Positions 7,510 to 16,733 are shown, counted from the stretch's first letter. The stretch: 32,071 bases of DNA from Cyanobacteria bacterium UBA1221 (GCA_002309425.1 DBXD01000074.1:1-32071), one strand, 5' to 3'. The notes: generated by a model not told the origin, from the sequence alone. Program-made: numbers and translations.

Positions 7510-7706
7510 AATTAGTTCGTATTTTTTCGATTTTCTGCTTCTCCATTGGGGTATTAGTGTTGTATACGGGGAAAGTGGCAAATGTGTACTGCTGAGAGTA
7601 CGATAATGGTTTGTTTTTGCTTTTATTAAGATAAAATAATATTTTGCTTATTTCTTTTCTATAAAATAAAATTGAAACCATAATATTTGGAAAAAGGGAT
7701 TATAAA

Positions 7707-8861
7707 ATGAAAAGATTTTTTGATGTTAAAGAAAATAAAAGCCGATATTTTTTAAGCTGGATTTCTTTTGCTGTGATTATAATGTTAATAGGGGCTCTAA
7801 TTATGCCTCATATTTTATCAAAAGTATTTTATATAATAAATCGATGGGATGTTTCTTCATATATGCCATTACATGTTTTTTATATTTCTGAAGGGACATT
7901 CTGTATTTTGGGCTTAATAGCTCTTTTGTTAGCGTTTATAACTTGTGAGGCTTGTTGGTCTGATGAACCTAAAAAAGCTATTTACGGAATAACAAAAATA
8001 GAATTGGATAAAGAAAGTATAGTCATATATAAAAAGGACCAAACTTTTAAAATTAATCAGGAGGATATAATTGATTTTAGAGTAATATCTAATAAAGATT
8101 TAACTATTAAAATTTTAACCAAAAACGAAAATATTGAAATAAAAGCCGGAATTGAATGGATAAAATTATTCCCTTTTTTGCTTGAAATGCAGCCATTTAT
8201 AAATAATTGTTCAATAGATTGTTCGGAAATTGATAAAGAAACCTATTCCGATAAATATGCTAATACAACTTTGGCCGGAATATCTAAGTATATATTTACA
8301 ATAATTTTCTGCGGTTATTTTACTTGGCTATATTTTTGTGGTTTTCATATAAACGGTTTTGTTATGGTAGAGGATGTGGAAAAAGCAAATAAAATACAGG
8401 ATTTAATAACAATAGCAAATCATCCTATTCTTAGAGATTATAATAAATCAGGGACAGTATCTTTATCCTTGTTTGGCGGCAAGCAGGAAATTAATCGTGC
8501 AATAGTAAGAATTGCAAACAGTGAATATTTTGATAAAGACGATGTGCATTTTCTTCCATCATACCGCTATGAAAAATCAAAGAAAAAAGTAGATAAGATA
8601 ATAAAGAAACGTTTAAAAAATATTCCGGGGGTTTTTGATGTTGATGTAATTTCAAATAATTCATTAACCGATATTATTATTCATACCTCGGATGATTTTG
8701 ACAAGGATGAAATAAAAAAAATAGCAACAAATATTATTATTGATACTTCTGAAATATTATATAAAGAAGAAAATATAAACATTACTTTTACTGATTATAA
8801 AAAGGCAAATAAAAAATTAATATCTAAACATAAGGAAAAATATATGCAATGGTTGCATTAA
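7707..8861 (+). CDS. Three-helix membrane protein with soluble C-terminal domain, function unknown
   Basis: Not recognised. The 384-aa product has hydrophobic segments at about 16-34, 63-80 and 193-212. Between the second and third lies a strand-rich segment (KIELDKESIVIYKKDQTFKI, then EDIIDF and LTIKILTK) resembling a bacterial PH-like fold. After the third comes a long soluble tail, whose last 100 residues alternate helices and strands (KIIKKRLKNIPGVFDVDVIS, LTDIIIHTSD), a pattern like BON or ring-building domains. These resemblances are inferences from periodicity only. AAAGGGAT precedes the ATG. Very AT-rich, as is the preceding gene; possibly a lineage-specific envelope pair. Confidence 0.65.
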   Translation: MKRFFDVKENKSRYFLSWISFAVIIMLIGALIMPHILSKVFYIINRWDVSSYMPLHVFYISEGTFCILGLIALLLAFITCEACWSDEPKKAIYGITKIELDKESIVIYKKDQTFKINQEDIIDFRVISNKDLTIKILTKNENIEIKAGIEWIKLFPFLLEMQPFINNCSIDCSEIDKETYSDKYANTTLAGISKYIFTIIFCGYFTWLYFCGFHINGFVMVEDVEKANKIQDLITIANHPILRDYNKSGTVSLSLFGGKQEINRAIVRIANSEYFDKDDVHFLPSYRYEKSKKKVDKIIKKRLKNIPGVFDVDVISNNSLTDIIIHTSDDFDKDEIKKIATNIIIDTSEILYKEENINITFTDYKKANKKLISKHKEKYMQWLH

Positions 8862-8899
8862 AAATGCAAACCTAAACCTATCACAATATATAAAAAATT

Positions 8900-9148
8900 C
8901 TAATCAGAAATTTTTGACGAAAATTCGGCGATAATGCGAGCGATATCGCAGCCGCCAATGGATGCTTCAAGGATTAAATTTGCCTGTATAAACATTGTTT
9001 CCGCAAATTCCATATTATCTATATCAACAATTTCAAATTCAACAAAATCAGTGCCGACATATTTAAGTTTTCCGTATTCGCCTCCTGTCGCCCAACGGAT
9101 AAACATAAACTGTCCTTCATATTCCTTTAGTTTTTCTGTTAATTTCAT
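8900..9148 (-). CDS. Small conserved-looking protein, possible Sm-like fold
   Basis: The 82-aa product has no signal peptide or membrane segment. The pattern GQFMFIRWATGGEYGKLKY, then DFVEFEI and AETMFIQANLILEA, reads as a five-stranded small barrel of Sm/SH3 type (a turn before GxL, a VGxDFVEF-like strand, then a strand leading to NLI); this is inference. GAGG lies 5 bases before the ATG, so translation is likely. It lies downstream of waaA in the same orientation, 54 bases after its stop, so the two are probably co-transcribed. No function can be assigned. Confidence 0.65.
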   Translation of the reverse strand: MKLTEKLKEYEGQFMFIRWATGGEYGKLKYVGTDFVEFEIVDIDNMEFAETMFIQANLILEASIGGCDIARIIAEFSSKISD

Positions 9149-9202
9149 TATAACCTCGCCCTATTTATATTGTAATGGTTTTGCTGATTAAGTCAAATAA
9201 TT

Positions 9203-10435
9203 TTAGCCAATCTTCGATATAACAAAGTCCAAAGCCCCTTGCTGAGCCTCAAATACGGTTTTACAATCGTTACATGCTTTTTTATAAAATTCGTTATCAG
9301 AAAGTAACTTGTCCTGATATTGCTCAAGTTCTTCGGGGGTTTTGACTATTTGTCCCGCATCGGTTTTGTTTAAAATACCGTAAATATCTTTGAAATTGTG
9401 TATAGAAGGCCCTGTAATTGTCGGTTTATCATATACAGAAGCTTCCAGAGGATTATGTCCTCCTGTTTTGTTAAAACTTCCGCCAATAAATGCAAAATGA
9501 CATATTGAATACATTTTGCCTAACTCACCTAATGTATCAAGAATAACAATGTCATATTCCGTAAACCTGTCATCTTTTGAGCGCAAACCGTATTTTAAAT
9601 CCAAATCTTTCATTAAAACTTCTATTTCCGGCAGGCGTTTTGGGTGACGAGGAGCAAGAAGAAGTTTTATATTACCGTGTTTTTCTTTTAGATTTTTGAA
9701 CGCATTTAATACAATTTCATCTTCGCCTGCGTGGGTACTGCCTGCAATAATTACTCTAAATCCGTCTTGTCCCATCTGAATATCTGCGTCTTTTCTTTTT
9801 ACGTCAAATTTGAGATTTCCCATAACCTCAACTTTATTTTTATCTGCTCCGACAGCAATATATTTTTCTTTATCTTCTTCACTCTGGGTATAAATTGCCG
9901 TAAAGTTTTCAAAAACTTTTTTGAAGAAAAATTTAACTTTCAAATATGAATTAAAAGTTGAATCAGAAATTCTGCCGTTAATAATAGAAATTGGAATATT
10001 TCTTTTATTGCAGGCATAAGCAAAATACGGCCAGATTTCTGTTTCCGCGATAAAAACGGTGTTAGGGTTTAACCTGTTCAAAAAACCGTTCACGCAAAAC
10101 GGAATGTCAAACGGAAAATACGTTATAAAATCAGCAACACCTTCATATTTTTTATGTGCAATTTCCTGTCCTGTTTTGGTTCCCGTAGTTATGACAAGTT
10201 TTTTTTCAGGAAAAGTTTCTTTAATTTTTTTTGCAAGGTTTTCCAGAGCAATAACTTCCCCGACAGAAACCCCGTGAAGCATAATAATATCATCACCGCT
10301 TTTGAACGGTGAACTTATAAACCCGAATTTTTCTTTTAATCCTGCGTTAGGTTTCCCGATACACTTGCGGAAAGCAAACACAAACGGCATCGCAACTATA
10401 AAAACTATTGTAGATAATATTCCGTAAATAAACAT
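9203..10435 (-). CDS. waaA: 3-deoxy-D-manno-octulosonic acid (Kdo) transferase
   Basis: Inner-membrane-associated GT30 enzyme that adds Kdo to lipid A precursor. The 410-aa length is typical. An N-terminal hydrophobic anchor (residues 4-20) is followed by the acceptor domain with HGVSVGEV (Glu60 is the expected catalytic base) and AETEIWPYF, then NLKFD at the domain junction. The donor domain has AGSTHAGEDE, LAPRHPKR and GGSFNKTGGHNPLEA. This shows a lipopolysaccharide-bearing outer membrane with Kdo. An extended -10-like TATAAT on the minus strand at 10442-10447 may be its promoter. Confidence 0.95.
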   Translation of the reverse strand: MFIYGILSTIVFIVAMPFVFAFRKCIGKPNAGLKEKFGFISSPFKSGDDIIMLHGVSVGEVIALENLAKKIKETFPEKKLVITTGTKTGQEIAHKKYEGVADFITYFPFDIPFCVNGFLNRLNPNTVFIAETEIWPYFAYACNKRNIPISIINGRISDSTFNSYLKVKFFFKKVFENFTAIYTQSEEDKEKYIAVGADKNKVEVMGNLKFDVKRKDADIQMGQDGFRVIIAGSTHAGEDEIVLNAFKNLKEKHGNIKLLLAPRHPKRLPEIEVLMKDLDLKYGLRSKDDRFTEYDIVILDTLGELGKMYSICHFAFIGGSFNKTGGHNPLEASVYDKPTITGPSIHNFKDIYGILNKTDAGQIVKTPEELEQYQDKLLSDNEFYKKACNDCKTVFEAQQGALDFVISKIG

Positions 10436-10624
10436 AACTGTATTATAGTATAAACATTTTTAAAAATCCTTAAATAATTATGGACTTTTACAGATTTATC
10501 ATTATTAAACATGGCGGGTAGTAGTAAAGGTCAGAGTTTCTTATACTGCAAACGTATGATTTTTTCTGTTACCGTAAGCCAAATTTACAAAAAACAGTTA
10601 GAATAATATTAGGGAGGTATAATT

Positions 10625-10963
10625 ATGACCAGTTTTTATCCAAATTATGATTTACCGGCAAGAATACAGCATACAAAACTTGCAACGGAATTTGGCGGAA
10701 TACCTTCTGCACGTATGGACAGAGTGGAAACGCCGTCAACGGGTGATTTCAAAACTGTCTTTTCAGGATTGGTGGAGAATTTTAACAAAGAATTAAATGC
10801 ACCTGATAATCTGTTAAAAGACGTAATGTCAGGTAATAAAAATGTTGATGTACACGATGTAATGATTGCAATGTCAAAATCAGAAATCAGTGTCAATGTT
10901 GCAACAACAGCTGTCGGCAAAGTTATTCAGGCATACGACAGAATAATGCAAATCCAGGTATAA
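10625..10963 (+). CDS. fliE: Flagellar hook-basal body protein FliE
   Basis: A 112-aa protein of the proximal rod / MS-ring junction. The C-terminal half carries the FliE signature: a conserved N-D-V-H-D-V-M-I-A stretch (NVDVHDVMIAMSKSEISVNV) and a terminal helix KVIQAYDRIMQIQV. The N-terminus is less conserved, as usual in this family. GGGAGG stands 6 bases before the ATG. First gene of the basal-body operon and only 41 bases from fliF. I see no convincing sigma-28 or sigma-54 box upstream, so flagellar-class regulation is not evident. Confidence 0.92.
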   Translation: MTSFYPNYDLPARIQHTKLATEFGGIPSARMDRVETPSTGDFKTVFSGLVENFNKELNAPDNLLKDVMSGNKNVDVHDVMIAMSKSEISVNVATTAVGKVIQAYDRIMQIQV

Positions 10964-11004
10964 TAAGACACAAATAAAACAATAATCTAACAGACGGGGA
11001 CAAA

Positions 11005-12678
11005 ATGGAACAACTTAAAAAATTAATGGAAAATAAACCTTTATTTTGGGGACTGGTTACACTTATATTGATTATAGTCCTGGCATTATTTATATCCATT
11101 GGTGTGAGTGCGAATAAGAGTAAAGGCGGACCAACCGAGGCCGAAGTTAAAATAAAAGAAAATGTGGATTTACTGACAACGGATAATATAGGTAAAGCCA
11201 TTGAAATCCAGGCACTTTTGGCACGTTCGGGTATAGCTGTTTCCCGTTCATTAGACGGTACGAAATCCAAATTATACCTAAAAGGCGGGGACTGTGTTAC
11301 AACAGGCAAAAAATGTACCACAACGCAAAGAGATCAGGCTTTGATTTTAATTGTTCAAAGCGGGCTTGTTGATCAGAATGTCGGATTGGAAATTTTTGAT
11401 AAAGGTGATTTTACCTCCACAAAAGAAGATAAAAAAATCCGCCTGACCCGTGCGGTAAATGGTGAATTGGCAAGATTAATAAGAAAAATTAAACCGATTG
11501 AAAATGCTTCCGTATTTATTTCAATACCGGAAGATACAATGTTTACGGCTCAGAAAAAACCGGTAACGGCAACTGTTCAGGTAGTTATTCCGACAGGTGA
11601 TAAACTTGAACCGTTAAAAGTTAAAGCAATATCTAATCTTTTATTAGGCAGTGTTTCGGGGTTAGAGGCAGAAAATATTTCTATTACGGATACGAACGGA
11701 AATGTTTATCACAGTATAATGAACGCTTCCGATGAGATGCTTGCAAAACTTGAAGAAAATGATAAATACATGCAGCAGAAAGTTACGGTACAGTTAGACA
11801 GACTTGTCGGAAAAGGCAATTATGTTGCAACTGTCAGTACATTCCTGCGTCAGGCACCTGCGGAAAAATACAGTACGTTGTTCGACCCAAAAAGCAAAAC
11901 AGCAATGAATGAACAATCTTTTTCAGAAGGTTTGGGTGATCAGACAAGAGATAATAACTCAACAACAAATGCCGTAAGTGTGTATCTTCCGAACGGAATG
12001 GGTAACGCAAGCGGAAATTCAAGCCAAAACAGAAGTTACTCTCGTCAGGCAACGGAAACACAGTACGGTGTCAGCAAGACTCAATTAAATGAATATCTTA
12101 AACCGGGAATAATAGAGGAGGTTTCAATAGCTGTAACGCTGGAACACTCGGCTATGCCTCCCGAAACAACGATAGAAGAATTAAAAGAACTTGTTGCAAG
12201 CGCTGCAGGCCCTAAAGCTACAGCCGATAATGTGTCTATTGCATTCTCTGATACGGTTGATCCGTATCTTGCATCAGGCAGAAGTGCAAATTTACCAAAA
12301 CCTGATGAAAGCGGAAATCCATGGTGGCTTGCTCTTGCAATTAGCGCACTTGGTCTTATAATTGTATTTAGAATTGTTTCAAACAGAGTCCGTCAAATTC
12401 AGGAAGAAAACTTTATGGAAGTTGAACGTCTGAGACAAAAAGAAGCGGAACAAGACAGAGAATTGAATGATGTTAATATGCGTGCAGCACAATTAGCAGA
12501 CAGACAATCAGAACTGGCACAAGGATTGCTTGAACAGCAGCAGAGAGAATATCTTGGTGACAGAAGCGAACAGGAAATGTTAAGTGCTTTAGAGAGCCTT
12601 TCTTCAAATCTTTCTCAGCAAGATGGGGAAATTGCAGGTGACAGAATCAAGAGTTGGATTGAAAGCAGTAATGGCTAA
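11005..12678 (+). CDS. fliF: Flagellar MS-ring protein FliF
   Basis: The 557-aa inner-membrane ring protein has an N-terminal membrane helix (about 13-33), ring-building motifs with LLTTDNIGKAIEIQALLARS and LARLIRKIKPIENASVFIS, a variable glycine/asparagine-rich stretch around 300-350, a second membrane helix beginning at NPWWLALAISALGLIIVF, and a cytosolic coiled-coil tail. The last residues GDRIKSWIESSNG resemble the C-terminal FliG-binding tail of FliF, which implies that a switch protein is bound here. Length and two-helix topology fit FliF rather than the shorter SctJ of injectisomes. GGGG precedes the ATG by 7 bases. Confidence 0.93.
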   Translation: MEQLKKLMENKPLFWGLVTLILIIVLALFISIGVSANKSKGGPTEAEVKIKENVDLLTTDNIGKAIEIQALLARSGIAVSRSLDGTKSKLYLKGGDCVTTGKKCTTTQRDQALILIVQSGLVDQNVGLEIFDKGDFTSTKEDKKIRLTRAVNGELARLIRKIKPIENASVFISIPEDTMFTAQKKPVTATVQVVIPTGDKLEPLKVKAISNLLLGSVSGLEAENISITDTNGNVYHSIMNASDEMLAKLEENDKYMQQKVTVQLDRLVGKGNYVATVSTFLRQAPAEKYSTLFDPKSKTAMNEQSFSEGLGDQTRDNNSTTNAVSVYLPNGMGNASGNSSQNRSYSRQATETQYGVSKTQLNEYLKPGIIEEVSIAVTLEHSAMPPETTIEELKELVASAAGPKATADNVSIAFSDTVDPYLASGRSANLPKPDESGNPWWLALAISALGLIIVFRIVSNRVRQIQEENFMEVERLRQKEAEQDRELNDVNMRAAQLADRQSELAQGLLEQQQREYLGDRSEQEMLSALESLSSNLSQQDGEIAGDRIKSWIESSNG

Positions 12679-12709
12679 CTAAGTTTTAAAAGGGGACAAA
12701 ATAAGTTAA

Positions 12710-13816
12710 ATGACAATAAAAGGATTTGATTATAAAGCATTTGCGGAAGATTTGGCGTCACAGGCCGGACAGCTTGTTCCCGCAGATTTTAAGCAAAATG
12801 AAAAAGAGTATGTAACAACTACTCTGTTAAATTTTGCTACAATGGCCGGCGAAGCTTTATATCAGGATCAGGATAATCTTGGTTTTAGTGCTGATCAGGC
12901 TGCGATGATTACGCAAATTATTGCAGAATGGGCATTCCATAAGTCTGTTGACCTTATTCGTTCAGGAATCCCTCAGCAATATTGGAATTCCATAATACAA
13001 AAAATTCTTGTAACTATATTTGAGGTTGCAAAACAGGCATTTAAGCAGGAATTGCCGCAGGAACAGATTTTACAGGTAATTGAACATCACGTTAAAAGGG
13101 TATATACGGAAAGTATTGCAGAATTAAAAGATAAAAATATAATCAGTGCGGAATTAATGGAAAAAGCATCTGCCCAGTCAAATATTGATGCCGTTATCCA
13201 ACAAATGGAAGAAGAGGAAGAAAAGCAGGCGGAGCAAGCTCAAAAAGCCCAAAATAAGAAAAATCCGCCAAAACAGGAAGCTCAAAATGTACCGCAACCG
13301 GCTTCTGCGGCTCAGCCGGCTCCCGCTCCGCAGCCCGCACAGCAAAACATGCCGGCAGTACAGGAACCTGCGGATATTGCTCAGCCTATTAATACTCACT
13401 ATATTCCGCCCAAAATACTTAAACTTGTTACAATTGCAATGCTTTTAAAACGTATTGACGATGAAGAACAGATTCAGGAAATATTGGACTGTCTGAAACA
13501 GGAAGATGCCGGAACTGTTATAAGATATATGTACACAGACGGAGTTGAGGATGAAGTCGAACCGGGTGCTACGGTTAAAATGCTGGAAGCTATTGCCGAA
13601 AAACTTCCGGAGGCATTAGAGGTCAATAAAAAGCATGTTATAGAACGTCTGCAAAAGATTGTAAAATCTTTCGGTAAAAAACGTATGGAAAGAAAACTTC
13701 AATACGAAAGGCATAAAACAAGACAGCTGGTGTTTAATGCGTTAGACGGCGAATATTATAACGTTTCACCAAAAATTGCTAACATTATTGCCACATATCT
13801 CGAAAATATTGTATAA
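12710..13816 (+). CDS. Unknown protein in the fliG position of the flagellar operon
   Basis: Not recognised. The 368-aa soluble product has three parts: a helical N-domain (1-160), a charged then Pro/Ala/Gln-rich linker (165-228: Glu run, then QPA-type repeats), and a C-domain (232-368) of helices. The C-domain opening KLVTIAMLLKRID followed by EEQIQEILDCLKQEDAGTVI faintly recalls a FliG-type helical repeat, but the EHPQ motif and the charged torque helix of FliG are not seen. It ends with ANIIATYLENIV. It lies between fliF (31 bases upstream) and fliH (12 bases downstream), exactly where fliG usually is. Its SD-like AGGGG is 14 bases from the ATG, and an in-frame stop just upstream rules out a closer start. 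Confidence 0.8.
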   Translation: MTIKGFDYKAFAEDLASQAGQLVPADFKQNEKEYVTTTLLNFATMAGEALYQDQDNLGFSADQAAMITQIIAEWAFHKSVDLIRSGIPQQYWNSIIQKILVTIFEVAKQAFKQELPQEQILQVIEHHVKRVYTESIAELKDKNIISAELMEKASAQSNIDAVIQQMEEEEEKQAEQAQKAQNKKNPPKQEAQNVPQPASAAQPAPAPQPAQQNMPAVQEPADIAQPINTHYIPPKILKLVTIAMLLKRIDDEEQIQEILDCLKQEDAGTVIRYMYTDGVEDEVEPGATVKMLEAIAEKLPEALEVNKKHVIERLQKIVKSFGKKRMERKLQYERHKTRQLVFNALDGEYYNVSPKIANIIATYLENIV

Positions 13817-13828
13817 TACTAATAAATT

Positions 13829-14635
13829 ATGATTATAAAGAAAAAAATATTAAAAAGACTTATGGGATTAGGGGATGAACCTGAGCAGCCGGAAATAGAA
13901 GAACCTGCTGAACAGGAGGCAGAGGATATTTATGAGCTTCCGGAGGATGATTATTCCGAACCGGAACCGAATCAGCCTCAGACAATTAATCCCGAACCGG
14001 AAAATACGATACCGGCAGATAAAAATAAAGAAACAGATATTTTTGATTTGGATAATATAGATTTTAGTCAGCGGCAGGAACGCAGACGCGGGGACAGGCG
14101 CAGAGGTTTCCGCAGAATTGATGACAGAAATCTTATTTCCAGAGCAAGAGAGGAAGCTGATGCGATAAAAGAATCCGCTTTAAAAGAGGGTTATGAAGCA
14201 GGACTTGAACAAGCACTTGCAAGTGTTGAGGAATTCAAAAATTCTCTCAGTGAATTTTTAAACGCAAAACAGGAAGTATTTGAGTATATTGCTCCTGATA
14301 TTTTGGAAATCAGTGTTGATATTGCGAAAAAAATTATTAAAAAAGAAATAGAGCAGGATCCTCAGGTACTTTTTAATACAATAGTCGATGTATTAAAAAC
14401 ACTTCCGAAAGAGGAAGCAAAAATTACTTTGCGGGTAAATCCGGCAGAAGTTAACACGATTAAACAATCGGTTCCCGACCTTTTAAGTATAGCCGGCCTG
14501 GATGCAAAGATAGTTGTACTTTCGGATGACAACATAAGTGAAGGCGGATGTTTGGTAGTGACAACAAACGGAATAGTTGATGCGACAATAGAAACTCGTA
14601 TTGAGGTAGTAAGCAAAGCGTTGAAGGAATTGTAA
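13829..14635 (+). CDS. fliH: Flagellar export regulator FliH
   Basis: The 268-aa product is a peripheral stator of the export ATPase. The N-terminus (15-75) is acidic and proline-rich, followed by an unusual arginine patch (82-100, RRRGDRRRGFRRIDDR) and then the FliH/HrpE core: ARAREEADAIK-like coiled coil with ESALKEGYEAGLEQAL (the GxxxG-type region), AKKIIKKEIEQDP, RVNPAEVNTI and a C-terminal GGCLVVTTNGIVDATIETRI, which is the YscL/FliH signature. No clear ribosome site; a second ATG at 13862 (MGLGDEPEQ) is possible. Its TAA overlaps the ATG of flhA, implying translational coupling. Confidence 0.88.
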   Translation: MIIKKKILKRLMGLGDEPEQPEIEEPAEQEAEDIYELPEDDYSEPEPNQPQTINPEPENTIPADKNKETDIFDLDNIDFSQRQERRRGDRRRGFRRIDDRNLISRAREEADAIKESALKEGYEAGLEQALASVEEFKNSLSEFLNAKQEVFEYIAPDILEISVDIAKKIIKKEIEQDPQVLFNTIVDVLKTLPKEEAKITLRVNPAEVNTIKQSVPDLLSIAGLDAKIVVLSDDNISEGGCLVVTTNGIVDATIETRIEVVSKALKEL

Positions 14636-16728
14636 TGGCTCAAGGCGGCGGTGGCGGTAACAATCCTATAAGTGAATTATTCTTGGCAGTGTTTGTATTA
14701 ACATTGCTGTTGATTTTGCTTGTAGAAATGCCAAACTGGGTTATAAATTTTTCAATTTGTCTGAATATTACTCTGGGTATTGTACTTTTAATGTTCGGTT
14801 TATACGTTCAAAAACCGCTGGAATTATCTTCTTTTCCGTCAATTATTCTTTTGGGAACAATGTTCAGACTGGTACTTTCTATTGCTTCAACAAGGCTGAT
14901 TTTGGCAAGAGGGGAAGCGGGTGAGGTAATTCACGCCTTCGGTACATTCGTAACCGGTGGAAACATGGTTGTCGGCGGCGTAATCTTCCTTATTATTACA
15001 GTCGTACAGTTTATGGTTATCACAAAAGGTGCTGAGCGTATTGCTGAAGTTTCCGCCAGATTTGCTCTTGATGCTATGCCGGGTAAGCAGATGACTATTG
15101 ATGCGAACTTTAATGCAGGATTAATTTCACCGGAAGAAGCAACAAAACAGAGAGAAGATTTATCCCGTGAATCAAACTTATTCGGTAGTATGGATGGTGC
15201 GATGAAGTTTGTAAAAGGGGATACCATTGCGGGTATTATTATTGTATTAATTAATATTATAGGCGGTTTGTGCGTAGGTTGTCTGATGAATCAGATGCAG
15301 CTGGAAGATGCGGTTTCTAAATATACCGTATTAACAATAGGTGACGGTTTGGCATCCCAGGTTCCGTCGTTATTAATGTCTATCGCAGCAGGTGTTTTTA
15401 TGACCCGTTCTTCTGCTCAAAGTTCATCATTAGGTGCTGATGTTGCCGGACAGATTATGACAAAACCGTATGCCTTGTTTTTTGCGGCAGGCTTTTTGAT
15501 GTTATTGGCAGTAACAGGGCCTATAACGGGATTACCTTGGCTGCCGTTCACAATTTTTGCTATTTGTTTGGCTGTTGCCGGCTTCTCTGTATTAATCAAT
15601 GCCGATGTTCAATCTCAGTTGGGCCAATTAGAAAGTGTACGTCAGAACATGCAGGATTTGGTTAATCCGAACAGAATGTATGAACGCTTGGGTGTTGACG
15701 TATTAAGTTTGCAGGTAGGTTCTAACCTGCTTGTAATTGCCGACCCCGATCAGGAAGGTCAGCTGCTTGCTAAAATTGCTGCTCTTCGTCAGAGAGTTAC
15801 CGATGAATTAGGTTATATTTTACCTAACATAAGAATTATGGACTCTTCAGCCTTAGATCCGAATGAATACTTGCTTGCAATTCGTGGCAACACGGTTGCA
15901 ACGGGTTATGTATATCCGGGTCGTTTGATGGTTATTGCGGATCAGTGGGATGCGGTTAAGCAGGAAGTGCCGGAAGATGCGGTTATCGGTATAGACCCGA
16001 CTTATCAGACTCAGGCATACTGGCTTAAACCGGAAGATGCGAAAACCGCGCGCTCTGTCACGGCAGTTGACAGTACCGATGTAATTGTTACCCACCTGCA
16101 GGAGTGTGTAAGAAAACACGTTGATGAGGTTATGACAAAAACCGATGTTCTTAAACTTATGGAACTTGTTCGTTCTCAAGACCCGACACTTGTTAATGAC
16201 CTTGTTCCTACAATTATTTCAACAAGTGATTTGAGAAAGATTTTTGTAAACCTTATCAGAGAAAAAGTTTCTATCAAAGATATTATATTTGTATTTGAAA
16301 GACTTTGCGATTATGCAAGGTTTTCAAAAGAACCCGACATATTATCAGAACGTTTGAGAGCAGCTTTAGGCCGTCAGATATGTTTATCAAATGTTACGGA
16401 GGACAATGTTCTTTATGCACTTACACTTTCCCCCGAATGGGAAAAAACCTTAGATGACAGCTGCCAGAGAACAGAATTGGGTACAATGTTCCTGCTAAAT
16501 CCTGTTCAGGTGCAGGAATTAATTGAAACTACGGCAAATACCTTGATGCGTGCACATCAGGCATGCGGTCAGCAGCCTGTAATTCTTTGTTCTCCAAGAA
16601 TAAGACTGCCGCTGTATCAGCTGCTTGAACGGCATATCCCGACCATTGTTGTAATTTCTTATTCCGAACTGATAACGGATATTAAAGTTGAAGCGGTTGA
16701 TACTGTCGGTGAAAGTTATGCGGTATAA
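14635..16728 (+). CDS. flhA: Flagellar export gate protein FlhA
   Basis: The 697-aa product belongs to the FHIPEP family that forms the export-gate ring. About eight membrane helices lie in the first 320 residues, and a cytosolic C-domain follows. The conserved loop GGNMVVGGVIFLIITVVQF ... ITKGAERIAEVSARFALDAMPGKQM is intact. Lys151 and Asp156 correspond to residues important in Salmonella FlhA, but the usual IDADLNAG reads IDANFNAG (Asn158). The C-domain has RIMDSSALDPNEYLLAIRG. It starts with a Gly-rich tail (MAQGGGGGNN). FlhA rather than SctV is favoured by fliE/fliF/fliH neighbours. The gene start overlaps the fliH stop by one base. Confidence 0.93.
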   Translation: MAQGGGGGNNPISELFLAVFVLTLLLILLVEMPNWVINFSICLNITLGIVLLMFGLYVQKPLELSSFPSIILLGTMFRLVLSIASTRLILARGEAGEVIHAFGTFVTGGNMVVGGVIFLIITVVQFMVITKGAERIAEVSARFALDAMPGKQMTIDANFNAGLISPEEATKQREDLSRESNLFGSMDGAMKFVKGDTIAGIIIVLINIIGGLCVGCLMNQMQLEDAVSKYTVLTIGDGLASQVPSLLMSIAAGVFMTRSSAQSSSLGADVAGQIMTKPYALFFAAGFLMLLAVTGPITGLPWLPFTIFAICLAVAGFSVLINADVQSQLGQLESVRQNMQDLVNPNRMYERLGVDVLSLQVGSNLLVIADPDQEGQLLAKIAALRQRVTDELGYILPNIRIMDSSALDPNEYLLAIRGNTVATGYVYPGRLMVIADQWDAVKQEVPEDAVIGIDPTYQTQAYWLKPEDAKTARSVTAVDSTDVIVTHLQECVRKHVDEVMTKTDVLKLMELVRSQDPTLVNDLVPTIISTSDLRKIFVNLIREKVSIKDIIFVFERLCDYARFSKEPDILSERLRAALGRQICLSNVTEDNVLYALTLSPEWEKTLDDSCQRTELGTMFLLNPVQVQELIETTANTLMRAHQACGQQPVILCSPRIRLPLYQLLERHIPTIVVISYSELITDIKVEAVDTVGESYAV

Positions 16729-16733
16729 AAAGG

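Noticed and set aside
7406..7681. Open frame on the minus strand across the end of the 6613 gene and the following gap
   Set aside because: It overlaps a better-supported gene and has no ribosome site or family pattern.
10436..10624. Sigma-28 or sigma-54 promoter for the flagellar operon
   Set aside because: I searched for TAAA-N-GCCGATAA and GG-N10-GC patterns and found none with acceptable spacing.
11005..16728. Injectisome (type III secretion) instead of flagellum
   Set aside because: fliE is present and the FliF homologue is the long two-helix form; no secretin or needle gene is in view.
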